The translations under genes and the position numbers were made by a program. The notes beneath the pieces were generated by a model. That model was not told where the DNA came from. It was given only the letters and a program-made list of their open reading frames with translations, and ran no database searches. From Arthrobacter agilis (lineage in GTDB: Bacteria; Actinomycetota; Actinomycetes; Actinomycetales; Micrococcaceae): a stretch of DNA of 64,000 nucleotides. Shown in pieces: positions 9,553-18,062 of the stretch (the first letter of the stretch is position 1; every line of letters starts with the position of its first letter). The stretch is taken from NCBI RefSeq assembly GCF_002157505.1, contig NZ_NFSC01000031.1:806001-870000 (forward strand), in the 5' to 3' direction.

Positions 9553-9759
9553 ATGTTCGCTCACCTGGCAGCATCCCTGCACACCCTCGGTTTCACCGTC
9601 CAGACTCGCCTCCGCCGCGAGCAGACTGGAGCAACCGCCGTTGAGTACGGCATCATGGTCGCGCTCATCGCGGTCGTCATCATCGCCGCTGTGGGTCTCA
9701 TCGGTACGAGACTCGATATCGCGTTCGACAAAATCGGTGCACTACTGCCTACAACCTAG
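9553..9759 (+). CDS. flp: Flp/Fap-type pilin
   Basis: Major subunit of a Tad (type IVc) pilus, 68 residues. ATG at 9553 with AGGAG six bases upstream. The class III prepilin signature is clear: the basic leader ends EQTG, with predicted cleavage after Gly26. The mature protein starts ATAVEYG with Glu+5 and Tyr+6, then has a single ~20-residue hydrophobic helix. It would be processed by the prepilin peptidase at 19752. A TATCTT hexamer at about 9510 may be its -10 element. It begins the tad gene run and is followed by a hairpin that could keep pilin mRNA in excess. Confidence 0.95.
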   Translation: MFAHLAASLHTLGFTVQTRLRREQTGATAVEYGIMVALIAVVIIAAVGLIGTRLDIAFDKIGALLPTT

Positions 9760-9785
9760 GAATTTAGTTCTCGGAAGTTTCAAGT

Positions 9786-9816
9786 GGTGGTGGGAGTTAG
9801 CCTCCCACCACCTTCT
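9786..9816 (+). terminator. Hairpin after the pilin gene
   Basis: Perfect 11-bp stem (9786-9796 with 9802-9812), five-base loop, then TTCT. It lies 26 bp behind the flp stop and 40 bp before tadE. Probably a partial terminator or RNA stabiliser, giving more pilin than assembly proteins. Confidence 0.65.
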
Positions 9817-9851
9817 CACCGGTCATCGCTGCGACACTCGGAAGGTAGAAA

Positions 9852-10223
9852 ATGCGACGGCAATGCGAGCGCGGCGCGGTCGCCGTCGAGATGGCGCTTG
9901 TTCTGCCGGTCCTCATCCTCCTTCTCCTTGGGATCATGGAATTTGGGCGGGCCTTCAACACGCAGGTGACGCTCACTCATGCAGCGCGAGAGGGCGTGCG
10001 TGTCATGGCGATCAGCAAAAACCCGAATGACGCAAGAATTAAGGCCATCGGCGCAGCAGTGTCGCTCAACCCGCTTCCGACAGTCATCGACGTCACCCCT
10101 TGCAATACGTCATTGGTAGGTCAACAGACCACGGTCACCATCACTTATCAGCTGAGCACCCTCACGGGGATAGCCGGCCCGTTCACCATGAAAGGCCGAG
10201 GAGTGATGCTGTGCGGTGGATAA
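9852..10223 (+). CDS. tadE: TadE-like pseudopilin
   Basis: Minor pilin-like protein of the Tad pilus, 123 residues. It opens MRRQCERGAVAVEMALVLPVL, the TadE pattern: basic leader, a Gly-Ala processing site (about residue 8), Glu at mature +5, and one hydrophobic helix to about residue 33. The C-terminal half carries two cysteines (near 84 and 121) that could form a disulfide outside the cell. Start ATG 9852 with GGAAGG upstream. It overlaps the start of the next gene by 13 bp, indicating translational coupling. Confidence 0.92.
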   Translation: MRRQCERGAVAVEMALVLPVLILLLLGIMEFGRAFNTQVTLTHAAREGVRVMAISKNPNDARIKAIGAAVSLNPLPTVIDVTPCNTSLVGQQTTVTITYQLSTLTGIAGPFTMKGRGVMLCGG

Positions 10224-11233
10224 CAACGCTCAACCGCAACGAGCGGGGCGCAGTCAGCGTCCTGGTCGCGTTCTTGATGGTCGTCCTGCTGAGTTTCGCC
10301 GCACTCGCCGTTGATGTGGGAATGCTTTACTCGGAGAAAGCGCAACTGCAAAACGGGGCTGACGCTGCAGCACTCGGGATTGCCCAGACCTGCGCCAAGA
10401 CACCGGGAAGCCCCCTCTGCTCCAGTTCCTCTGCAGTTGCGACGGAACTTACTAATAAGAATTCCCTCGATGGGCTGAGCGCCGTCCAGTCGGTCGCTCT
10501 GTCGTCGAACCGAGTCACCGTGACCACGACAGCCAAGGAGGCGGGCCGGTCGGACAACCGGGTGTCCCTTTTCTTCGCCCAGGCCCTTGGGGTCTCCTCT
10601 GCCGAGGTCGGCGCCCGCGCCACTGCCGCGTGGGGTAGCCCTACCTCGGGCCCAGCCCCGTTCCCTGTCGTCTTCTCAAAATGCGAACTCTTGGATGGGC
10701 CAGACCTGCAGTTGATCCAGTTTCGTCTGAAGGACAATACTGCTTCGGGCTGCGCAGGTGGCCCCCCAGGTGGTTTCAGCAATCTCGATCAAGTACCCGG
10801 GAAATGCGAAGCTTTGGTCGATATCAACAACGCCGCGTCGGGCAGCTCCACCGGTAACGGAATTCCGGCCAATTGCTCAGCTCTGCTAACTAAGTGGCGC
10901 GATCAAATAATCGCGGGAGACCCTCCTATTGGGCTATTCCCGATTTACGAATCGATTACCGACAGTGGAACAAACGCAATCTACAGCTTGACTGGCTTCG
11001 CGGCCTTCGAGGTTTACGGCTGGAAGCTTAAGCAAACGGGTAATCCACCCTTCCCTGAAGCCTTTCGGCACGAATATTACTCGGGCTCGAAGTGTTCGAC
11101 AACGCAATGCATTGGCATCATTGGCAAATTCGTCAAGATGGTATCTCTAGCCGACGGCTACACCCTCGGCCCGCACAACCCCTCAATGGGCACCGCTGTC
11201 GTAAAACTCACCCTCGAGGAAGCAGCACCATGA
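10211..11233 (+). CDS. TadG-like pilus assembly protein
   Basis: About 340 residues from a GTG at 10211, chosen because GAGGAG lies seven bases upstream inside the tadE end. N-terminal segment RNERGAVSVLVAFLMV and the following helix match the TadE/TadG N-terminal domain, with AVDVGMLYSEKAQLQNGADAAAL after it. The rest is extracellular with about eight cysteines and no recognised domain. Role: envelope anchoring or assembly of the Flp pilus, by family. The distal half (about 10670-11200) is visibly more A/T-rich than neighbouring genes. Its stop overlaps the next start as ATGA. Confidence 0.87.
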   Translation: MRWITTLNRNERGAVSVLVAFLMVVLLSFAALAVDVGMLYSEKAQLQNGADAAALGIAQTCAKTPGSPLCSSSSAVATELTNKNSLDGLSAVQSVALSSNRVTVTTTAKEAGRSDNRVSLFFAQALGVSSAEVGARATAAWGSPTSGPAPFPVVFSKCELLDGPDLQLIQFRLKDNTASGCAGGPPGGFSNLDQVPGKCEALVDINNAASGSSTGNGIPANCSALLTKWRDQIIAGDPPIGLFPIYESITDSGTNAIYSLTGFAAFEVYGWKLKQTGNPPFPEAFRHEYYSGSKCSTTQCIGIIGKFVKMVSLADGYTLGPHNPSMGTAVVKLTLEEAAP

Positions 11234-11997
11234 AATCTCGCCTCTTAGCCGGCGTAGCCGCCGTCATCCTCGCGCTCGTCGGCGTCATGATGCTCTACGG
11301 CTACGCGCAAGGCGCTGAAACCCGCGCCGTCCAGGGTCTCGATCCCATCAGCGTCCTGGTGGTCGCAACCGAAGTACCCGCGGGCACACCGTCCGAGGAG
11401 CTCATGCCCTTTCTTACCACCGAGTCCTTGCCCGCTACTGCCATCGGCGCCTCGGCGCTGAAGGACCTCGATTCGTCCGCGGGGAAGGTCACCGCCGTCG
11501 ATCTGGTACCTGGCGAGCAACTGCTCGCTGAGCGCCTTATTGATCCGCCCGACGCGACGGCTAGCGTCAGCGTCGAGGTTCCCAAGGGCCTTCAGGAGGT
11601 GTCGTTCGCCCTCGAACCTGCAAGGGCTGTAGGCGGCAAACTAACCCCGGGCGACACGGTGGGCATCTTCATCTCCATGGCCCCCGGCGCTCTCCCTAAT
11701 GAGCCCGACGCCCAGACAACGCAACTCGTGTTTCACAAGGTGCTCGTTACGTCGGTCCAGCGCGCTCCATCTGCCAGTCCGGTCGATCCTGCTGCCACGC
11801 CCGAGGAACAGGCACGTGCAGAAGCTGAAGCGCTGCCCGGCGACTCGCTCATGCTGACGGTCGCCGTGAGCGAAGAGCAGGCCACTGCAATCGTCTTTGG
11901 CAACGAGTTCGAAAAGATCTGGCTCAGCAAGGAGCCCGCGTCAGCTGCCGAAAGTCCTGCGCCAATCACCATCCATGACAAGGTCTTGTACCGATGA
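11230..11997 (+). CDS. cpaB: Flp pilus assembly protein CpaB/RcpC
   Basis: Membrane-anchored SAF-domain protein, 255 residues. One N-terminal TM helix (about residues 4-22) is followed by a SAF-like domain (ISVLVVATEVPAGTP through LVPGEQLLAERLID), then a C-terminal beta-rich region. In Gram-negatives CpaB works with the secretin, which is absent here as expected for a monoderm; it may shape the pilus path through the wall. ATG 11230 overlaps the previous stop, with GAGGAAG upstream. Its own stop overlaps the next ATG. Confidence 0.9.
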   Translation: MKSRLLAGVAAVILALVGVMMLYGYAQGAETRAVQGLDPISVLVVATEVPAGTPSEELMPFLTTESLPATAIGASALKDLDSSAGKVTAVDLVPGEQLLAERLIDPPDATASVSVEVPKGLQEVSFALEPARAVGGKLTPGDTVGIFISMAPGALPNEPDAQTTQLVFHKVLVTSVQRAPSASPVDPAATPEEQARAEAEALPGDSLMLTVAVSEEQATAIVFGNEFEKIWLSKEPASAAESPAPITIHDKVLYR

Positions 11998-13190
11998 GCA
12001 GATTCGTCCTGATTACGCCCAGTTCCGACTTCGAGCAAAAGGTCCGACACGCCGTCGCCGGAGGCCTACACGGCGAAGTGAAGAGCCTGCCGGCAAGCGT
12101 CCTCACCAGCGAAGCGCATGAGATCCTCGAACAGCTCTCCCCAGAGCGGCCCGAGGTCCTCATCTTCGGCCCGGGCCTGCCCGTCGAGGACGCACTTCGC
12201 CTCGCCACCGTGTTCGACGTACAGTTCCCCGAAGTCAGTCTGATCCTCGTCCACGACAGCCAGCCCGACGTCGTCCTGCAGGCCATGCGCGCCGGCGTGC
12301 GGGACGTGCTCAGCCCCCTCGCTGACGTCGCCAGTATCCGCAACCAGCTCGAACGCGCCTGCCAGGCCTTCGCGAGCCGGCGCCGCAGCGACTTCGGCCA
12401 GCACCAGGGCCAGCAGGAGAACGGCCTGGTGATCGGGGTGCTCTCCCCCAAGGGCGGCGTGGGTAAAACTACTATCGCCACCAACGTGGCGGTCGGGCTC
12501 GGCAAGCTGGCTCCCATGAGCGTCGTCATCGTGGACCTCGACCTGCAGTTCGGTGACGTGGCCACCGGCCTCTACCTCAACCCCGAGTATTCGATTCTCG
12601 ACGCCGTCTCGGGGGCTGCGATTCAGGACTCCATGGTTCTCAAGGCGTTCCTCACCGTCCACCCTTCCGGTATCTACGCTCTCTGCGCTCCCAGGAATCC
12701 AGCCGACGCCGACCGCATCAGTACTGATCAGATTACGCAGCTGCTGCAGCAGCTCGCCGCCGAATTCCGGTACGTGGTAGTGGACACGGGGCCCGGCCTG
12801 ACCGAACACAGCCTCTCCGCTCTCGAACAGTGCACCGACGCCATCTGGGTCACCGGAATGGACGTGCCCAGCGTCAGGGGGCTGCGCACGGGCCTGGACC
12901 TCCTCGGCAGGCTGAACCTGCTTCCCGAGTCCCGCCACGTAGTGCTCAACTTCGCCGACTCGAAGACCGGCTTGTCGGTCCAGGACGTAGAAGCAACCCT
13001 CGGAGCCCCCGTCGATATCTCCATCCCCCGCTCGCGGGCGCTCTCCTTAGCGACGAACCGCGGTGTACCCCTTCTGCAGGAGAACGTCCGGGACCCGGCA
13101 ACCAAGAACCTCCGCAGCCTCGTCCAGCGCTTCGACCACCAGTGGCGCGCGAAGTCGCAGCGCAAGCTGCACCGCAGGGTGGTCATCTGA
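11994..13190 (+). CDS. tadZ: TadZ/CpaE-like MinD-family ATPase
   Basis: Localisation factor of the Tad machine, 398 residues. N-terminal receiver-like domain (to about residue 125) followed by a ParA/MinD ATPase with a deviant Walker A, SPKGGVGKTT (about 149-158). VIVDLDLQFGD gives a Walker A' / switch element, and a VVVDTGPGL segment is also present. TadZ is thought to mark the pole or site where the pilus secretion complex forms. It is coupled to cpaB (ATGA overlap) and to tadA (TGATG overlap). The symbol follows the tad convention; cpaE is the alternative. Confidence 0.92.
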   Translation: MSRFVLITPSSDFEQKVRHAVAGGLHGEVKSLPASVLTSEAHEILEQLSPERPEVLIFGPGLPVEDALRLATVFDVQFPEVSLILVHDSQPDVVLQAMRAGVRDVLSPLADVASIRNQLERACQAFASRRRSDFGQHQGQQENGLVIGVLSPKGGVGKTTIATNVAVGLGKLAPMSVVIVDLDLQFGDVATGLYLNPEYSILDAVSGAAIQDSMVLKAFLTVHPSGIYALCAPRNPADADRISTDQITQLLQQLAAEFRYVVVDTGPGLTEHSLSALEQCTDAIWVTGMDVPSVRGLRTGLDLLGRLNLLPESRHVVLNFADSKTGLSVQDVEATLGAPVDISIPRSRALSLATNRGVPLLQENVRDPATKNLRSLVQRFDHQWRAKSQRKLHRRVVI

Positions 13191-14638
13191 TGAAACTGTC
13201 CGATCGTATCCAGGCCGCGGGTCTGCCCCTGACCATCGCGGCGTCGGAGAAGAATTCCGCTGACAAGCAAGCAGACGAGAAACAACCGGCGCAGAAAGCC
13301 GCGCCGTCCATTCAAGCGACCCCGGGCACGGCAGAACCGCGGGCCAGCGCGCGGGTCGACGTCTTCGCCGGGCTGAAACTGCGGGCGGCCTCGGCCCTTT
13401 TCGAGCGCATGGGGTCACGCGCCAGCGACACTTCGGTCACTGAGGAGGACCTGAAGGTTGCGGCGCGCGAGGAACTCAGCGAGATCATCGACGCCGAACA
13501 GGTGCCGCTCACGCCCGACGAGCGTCGCCGGCTGATTCAGGACGTAGCCGATGACGTCCTGGGCTACGGACCGCTGCAGCGCCTCCTCGATGACCCCACG
13601 GTCACCGAGATCATGGTCAACCGCATGGACCAGATCTACGTAGAAAAGAACGGCAAGCTGACCCTCAGCGGTTCACGGTTCAGCTCTGAACAGCACCTGC
13701 GAAGGGTCATCGAGCGGATCGTTTCTAAGGTGGGCCGCCGCATTGACGAGTCCTCGCCCTTCGTCGACGCCAGGCTCGAGGACGGTTCACGCGTCAACGC
13801 CGTCATTCCGCCCCTCGCCGTCAACGGCTCCTCCCTCACCATCCGAAAATTCAGCAAGGTTCCACTGACCGTCCAGAACCTCATCGATTTCGGCACGCTG
13901 ACACCGGAGATGGCGGAACTCCTTGACGCCTGCGTCAGGGCCAAATTGAATATCATCGTCTCCGGCGGAACGGGTACGGGAAAAACGACCTTGCTGAATG
14001 TCCTCTCCTCGTTCTTGCCCGACAACGAACGGATCGTCACCATCGAGGACGCCGTCGAACTCCAAATCCAGAAACAGCACGTGGTGCGCCTGGAGAGCCG
14101 TCCGCCCAACACCGAGGGCAAGGGTGCCGTCACAATCCGCGACCTCGTCCGGAATTCGCTGCGTATGCGGCCCGACCGCATCGTGATCGGTGAGGTCCGC
14201 GGCGGTGAGTCGCTCGACATGCTGCAGGCCATGAATACCGGTCACGACGGATCGCTTTCCACGGTGCACGCAAATTCACCGCGCGACGCCGTCGCCCGCC
14301 TCGAAACGCTCGTGCTGATGGCGGGGATGGACCTGCCGCTCCGGGCGATCCGGGAGCAGCTCGCATCGGCGGTGAACCTCGTGGTCCAGATCTCGAGGCT
14401 CCGAGACGGTTCCCGTCGGATCACCCACGTTACCGAGGTGCAGGGAATGGAGGGCGACGTCGTCACTCTGCAAGATGCCTTTATCTTCGACTATTCCGCG
14501 GGAGTTGACACCTCGGGCCGCTTCCTTGGAAAACCGGTACCCACTGGCATCCGTCCGCGTTTCATGGAGCGCTTCGAGGACATGGGCATCACAGTGTCCC
14601 CGGCTGTCTTCGGCGCGGGCCTAGCTCGGACCCGGTGA
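13190..14638 (+). CDS. tadA: TadA/CpaF secretion ATPase
   Basis: Hexameric ATPase driving Flp pilus extension (and retraction in some systems), 482 residues. The ATG at 13190 is taken because it overlaps the tadZ stop; an upstream reading in this frame is antisense-like. It has a variable, charged N-terminal ~90 residues, then the CpaF domain with Walker A GGTGTGKTT (about 259-267), an Asp box (VTIEDAVEL), Walker B (RIVIGEVRGGE) and a His box (STVHANSP). All catalytic motifs look intact. It acts on the cytoplasmic face with TadB and TadC. Confidence 0.95.
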   Translation: MKLSDRIQAAGLPLTIAASEKNSADKQADEKQPAQKAAPSIQATPGTAEPRASARVDVFAGLKLRAASALFERMGSRASDTSVTEEDLKVAAREELSEIIDAEQVPLTPDERRRLIQDVADDVLGYGPLQRLLDDPTVTEIMVNRMDQIYVEKNGKLTLSGSRFSSEQHLRRVIERIVSKVGRRIDESSPFVDARLEDGSRVNAVIPPLAVNGSSLTIRKFSKVPLTVQNLIDFGTLTPEMAELLDACVRAKLNIIVSGGTGTGKTTLLNVLSSFLPDNERIVTIEDAVELQIQKQHVVRLESRPPNTEGKGAVTIRDLVRNSLRMRPDRIVIGEVRGGESLDMLQAMNTGHDGSLSTVHANSPRDAVARLETLVLMAGMDLPLRAIREQLASAVNLVVQISRLRDGSRRITHVTEVQGMEGDVVTLQDAFIFDYSAGVDTSGRFLGKPVPTGIRPRFMERFEDMGITVSPAVFGAGLARTR

Positions 14639-14642
14639 TGGC

Positions 14643-15578
14643 ATGACGGCTATGTTCGTGACCGGCACGGTGCTGTTGTTAGCCGCCATGGGGCTGGTGG
14701 TGCTGGCGTTCCGACCGCTACAGTCACCCGTACCGCTCGACCGGCGGCGCCCCCTCCAGCTGGAATCGGATTCGCAGCTGACCCGGTTCGCCGGATTCGC
14801 TGTTCGCGGGATGGAGAACTACCTCCGGCAACACCCAAAGCGATTTTTCCGACGTGAAGTACTTGAGACCGCGGGTGTGAGACTCAGCCAGGCCGACATG
14901 CTTCTCCTCATTGTCACCGGAGGGACCACCGGACTGGTGGTCGGCTGGGCGTTGATTGCGCCGGTCGTCGGGCTCCTGTTTCTGGTCCTCTCCCCCGCCA
15001 TTGCGCACCTGATCCTCTCCTTCCTCACCGGCAGGCGCAGGAAGAGATTTGACGCCCAGCTCGGCGATACGCTGCAACTCCTGACCGGCGGCCTGCGGGC
15101 CGGACACAGCATCCTCCGCGCCATCGACGCTGCAGCCACGGAGGCAGACAGCCCTACCGCCGAGGAAATGCGGCGGATCGTCGCCGAAACGAGTCTTGGT
15201 AAAGATCTCCTGTTGTCCCTGCTGGATACATCGAAACGCATGGAGAATGAGGACTTCACGTGGATCGCGCAAGCTATTCAGATAAACCGTGAAGTGGGCG
15301 GAGACCTCGCTGACGTGCTGGACCAGGTAGGCCACACAATTCGCGAACGCAGCGAAATCAAAGGGCAGATCCGAGCCCTCGCCGCGGAAGGCAAATTCTC
15401 CGCCTACATCCTCGGCGCAATGCCCTTCGCCATCGCCATCATGCTCGCCGTGGTCAGCCCGGGCTACGTGGACCCACTCTTTACTGAACCATTGGGCTGG
15501 GCCATGCTCGGTGGAGCCGCAGTCATGATGACCATCGGGTGCCTTTGGCTCCGCAAGATCATCGACCTGAAGTTTTGA
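14643..15578 (+). CDS. tadB: TadB-like inner-membrane platform protein
   Basis: Type II secretion F (GspF)-domain membrane protein, 311 residues, four bp after tadA. One N-terminal TM helix, a paired helix region near 85-130, then a cytoplasmic GspF domain (GDTLQLLTGGLRAGHSILRA) and two C-terminal helices. With TadC it forms the platform that couples TadA to pilin insertion. Confidence 0.92.
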   Translation: MTAMFVTGTVLLLAAMGLVVLAFRPLQSPVPLDRRRPLQLESDSQLTRFAGFAVRGMENYLRQHPKRFFRREVLETAGVRLSQADMLLLIVTGGTTGLVVGWALIAPVVGLLFLVLSPAIAHLILSFLTGRRRKRFDAQLGDTLQLLTGGLRAGHSILRAIDAAATEADSPTAEEMRRIVAETSLGKDLLLSLLDTSKRMENEDFTWIAQAIQINREVGGDLADVLDQVGHTIRERSEIKGQIRALAAEGKFSAYILGAMPFAIAIMLAVVSPGYVDPLFTEPLGWAMLGGAAVMMTIGCLWLRKIIDLKF

Positions 15579-15588
15579 GGCGGCAGCT

Positions 15589-16473
15589 ATGAATCTGATG
15601 CTCTCGATGTCCCTGCTCCTGGTATCTGGTCCGCTCGGCTACCTCACGTGGTCCCTGCTCACCTCCGACACCAAGGCACGCAGGACGGTGCAAAAGAACC
15701 TCAGCCGGGGAGCAGGGGCGGTCGGCGCCGACGCAGCATTCCGACCGAGCCCTCTCCTGCAGTTCGGACACCGATTAACTCCTCAGGGGTACGTCCAAAA
15801 ACTGGATCACCTCCTGGCTCTGGCCGGACGGCCGGCGTCACTGCCGCTCGCCAAGGTCCTCACGGCAAAACCTGCATTGGCCCTTGTCGCCGGAGTACTG
15901 GCGCTCCTGCTCATCAGCTCGAACCCGACGAAGCAGTACATCCTCCTCGGGATTTTCGTCGTCGTCCTCGCCTACTTCATTCCCGACCTTCTGCTGTACA
16001 GCCGGGGCCAGGAGCGCCAGAAGGCCATGCAGTTGGAGCTCGCCAACACACTGGACCAGATGCTGATCTCGGTGGAAGCTGGACTCGGTTTTGAAAGCGC
16101 CATGCAGCGGGCTGGCGAAAACGGAAAAGGACCTCTCGCTGAGGAATTAGTACGAACGCTGCAGGATATGCAGGTAGGGCGCAGCCGCAGGGAGGCCTAT
16201 ATGGCCCTGTCCGAACGTAGTAGCATCCCTGAACTTCGAAGTTTCGTTAAAGCGATCGTTCAAGCTGACGCCTACGGAATTGCACTGTCTGGGGTGCTGC
16301 GCACCCAGGCCAAGGTCATGCGGGTGAAACGGCGTCAGCGGGCGGAAGAGAAGGCGATGAAGCTGCCCGTGACAGTGCTTTTTCCTCTGCTGTTCTTCAT
16401 TTTCCCGGTGCTCTTCATCGTGATCCTCGGGCCCGCGGTGCTCAACGTCATGGCAACCTTCGCCAGTCAATGA
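15589..16473 (+). CDS. tadC: TadC-like inner-membrane platform protein
   Basis: Second GspF-domain protein of the Tad machine, 294 residues. N-terminal TM helix, two central helices near residues 100-135, the conserved LDQMLISVEAGLGFESAMQR stretch (about 146-165), and a C-terminal pair of helices. It starts ten bp after tadB with GAGGCGG upstream. It ends the contiguous tad run; a 123-bp spacer follows. Confidence 0.92.
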   Translation: MNLMLSMSLLLVSGPLGYLTWSLLTSDTKARRTVQKNLSRGAGAVGADAAFRPSPLLQFGHRLTPQGYVQKLDHLLALAGRPASLPLAKVLTAKPALALVAGVLALLLISSNPTKQYILLGIFVVVLAYFIPDLLLYSRGQERQKAMQLELANTLDQMLISVEAGLGFESAMQRAGENGKGPLAEELVRTLQDMQVGRSRREAYMALSERSSIPELRSFVKAIVQADAYGIALSGVLRTQAKVMRVKRRQRAEEKAMKLPVTVLFPLLFFIFPVLFIVILGPAVLNVMATFASQ

Positions 16474-16596
16474 GAATCATGTCGGCAAGCTCGATAATCG
16501 CCTCCTTCACTCAGCAGAACACAGAAGCAATTGCGCAGTTATCCGTCAGCATCAGCCGGTTTCCGGCGAACTGTCAGACCACGGCCGTAGCCTGAC

Positions 16597-16977
16597 ATGG
16601 TGTTCCCAAACGTCGCCCCGATGGTCCTCCCGCTCGTGGACCTCGCTGTCCTCTCCCAGCTGGAGCGGCAGCTGAACGACCCAGTGCCCGCCAGGGCGTT
16701 CGCCCGCGACTACATCACGGTGTTCGAGGAGCGCTACCTCCGCCTGACCAGCTCCATCGGCACCGTGGACCTCCCCGCCGCCCTCGATGCCGTTCTCAGC
16801 CTGCGCAACTCGTCCGCAATGGTCGGCGCGGCGCGGCTCTCCGCGATGGCGGCGAACCTGGAGAACGCTGTCACCTCAGCGGACCTCGAGACCGCGCAAG
16901 AAGCACTCGCCGCGATCGAGCGCTGCGGACTGGACACCATCAACGAGCTCGAGACCCGCTATCTCACGCCTGCGTAA
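16597..16977 (+). CDS. Hpt-fold protein lacking the phosphoacceptor histidine
   Basis: All-helical protein of 126 residues (ATG 16597; an in-frame ATG at 16621 is possible). Its spacing of FARDYITVFEERYLRL, DLPAALDAVLSL, VGAARLSAMAANLE and the closing helix follows histidine phosphotransfer domains closely. Where active Hpt proteins have A-H-x-L-K-G-S, this one reads V-L-S-L-R-N-S (residues 66-72), so the histidine is replaced by Leu67. It therefore cannot relay phosphate in the usual way and may act as a binding or inhibitory partner of the response regulator. It lies between tadC and the convergent regulator gene. Fold assignment is by pattern only. Confidence 0.7.
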   Translation: MVFPNVAPMVLPLVDLAVLSQLERQLNDPVPARAFARDYITVFEERYLRLTSSIGTVDLPAALDAVLSLRNSSAMVGAARLSAMAANLENAVTSADLETAQEALAAIERCGLDTINELETRYLTPA

Positions 16978-17037
16978 ACGCACGCGTGAACACCCGTCTG
17001 AGGCCGCGGCTCTGAACCGTCACTTGAGGTTGAGACC

Positions 17038-17865
17038 TCAGGATCGGGCCGGCGTCAGCCGGTAGCCCACACCGCGCACGGTCTGCAGCCAGCGCGGATT
17101 CTTGGGATCCTCGTCCAGCTTCCGGCGGAGATTGCCGATGTGCACCTCGATGGCGCGCTCATCGGAGTCGCTGATGTAGGCGTCCTCGCCGTAGTAGTCG
17201 CCACGCACCACGCGCACCAGATCGGCCTTGGTTCTCACGGCCCCATTGCTCTTCAGCATCTCGTGCAGCAGGTCGAACTCGCTGCGCGTCAACGGCAGCT
17301 CACGTCCGTCGAGGACGACTGTGCGGGCCGCAGCATTCAGGACCAACCCGTTGTGCTCCAGAACCGACGACGCCTCCGGCTGGGAAAGGCTCTGAGCCGC
17401 AACAGCGACCGCAGACGCCGGACTTGCCGGGTGTGCACCAACGACCACAGATGCTGTGGTGCCCTGATGAGCAACCGCCACTGGTTCGGGCGCCACTCGT
17501 GGGCGCCGCAGCATAGCGGCGATACGGGCCCGAAGCTCCCGCGGACGGAACGGTTTGGTGAGGTAGTCGTCAGCGCCGAGCTGCAGGGCCGTGAGCGTGT
17601 CCAGTTCATCACCGCGCGACGTCAGCATGACGACATAGCAGTTGCTGGAGCTCCGGATGCGTCGGAGGACCTCATACCCGTCGATGTCCGGCAGTCCGAC
17701 GTCGACCGTCACCACGGTCGCGTCATGCAGTCGGACCAGGTCAACGCCGGCTCTTCCATTGGGCGCCACATGGACGTCGAATCCCGATTGCCGCAGGACG
17801 GCCGCCACGAGATTCCGCACGTCGACGTCGTCCTCGATGACTACTGCTACGCCCGGATCGCTCAT
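17038..17865 (-). CDS. OmpR/PhoB-family response regulator
   Basis: 275 residues. Receiver domain with acidic pair Glu11/Asp12, phosphoacceptor Asp55 (VDVGLPDIDGYE), Thr82 and Lys104 (LTKPF). A long Ala/Val/Pro-rich linker (about 122-172) precedes a winged-helix DNA-binding domain with LTRSEFDLLHEML, the recognition region DERAIEVHIGNLRRKL and the closing TVRGVGYRL. It is transcribed divergently from the histidine kinase at 18063, with a 197-bp shared spacer, and converges on the Hpt-like gene. The likely partner is that kinase. Targets may include the Tad genes, by proximity only. Confidence 0.93.
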   Translation of the reverse strand: MSDPGVAVVIEDDVDVRNLVAAVLRQSGFDVHVAPNGRAGVDLVRLHDATVVTVDVGLPDIDGYEVLRRIRSSSNCYVVMLTSRGDELDTLTALQLGADDYLTKPFRPRELRARIAAMLRRPRVAPEPVAVAHQGTTASVVVGAHPASPASAVAVAAQSLSQPEASSVLEHNGLVLNAAARTVVLDGRELPLTRSEFDLLHEMLKSNGAVRTKADLVRVVRGDYYGEDAYISDSDERAIEVHIGNLRRKLDEDPKNPRWLQTVRGVGYRLTPARS

Positions 17866-18062
17866 TCAGTTCCTACCCCCATGTGACCTGCGCTGCAGCG
17901 CGCTCGACTCGTCATAAATCCCATTGTGCATGCCCGTACACCGGAATTGCGCCGCCTTCCGGTGCAAAACGCGTGATAGGGGACATAATGTGAGGCAGTA
18001 CGTAGGTCTCAGCGTCGGAAAGTTATTCAGTATGTGGTCTCTCATCTTTCCTTGGATAGTGC

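Noticed and set aside
13310-13450. Possible frameshift between tadZ and tadA, suggested by open frames overlapping around the junction
   Set aside because: The TGATG overlap at 13188-13192 explains the junction, and both proteins are complete.
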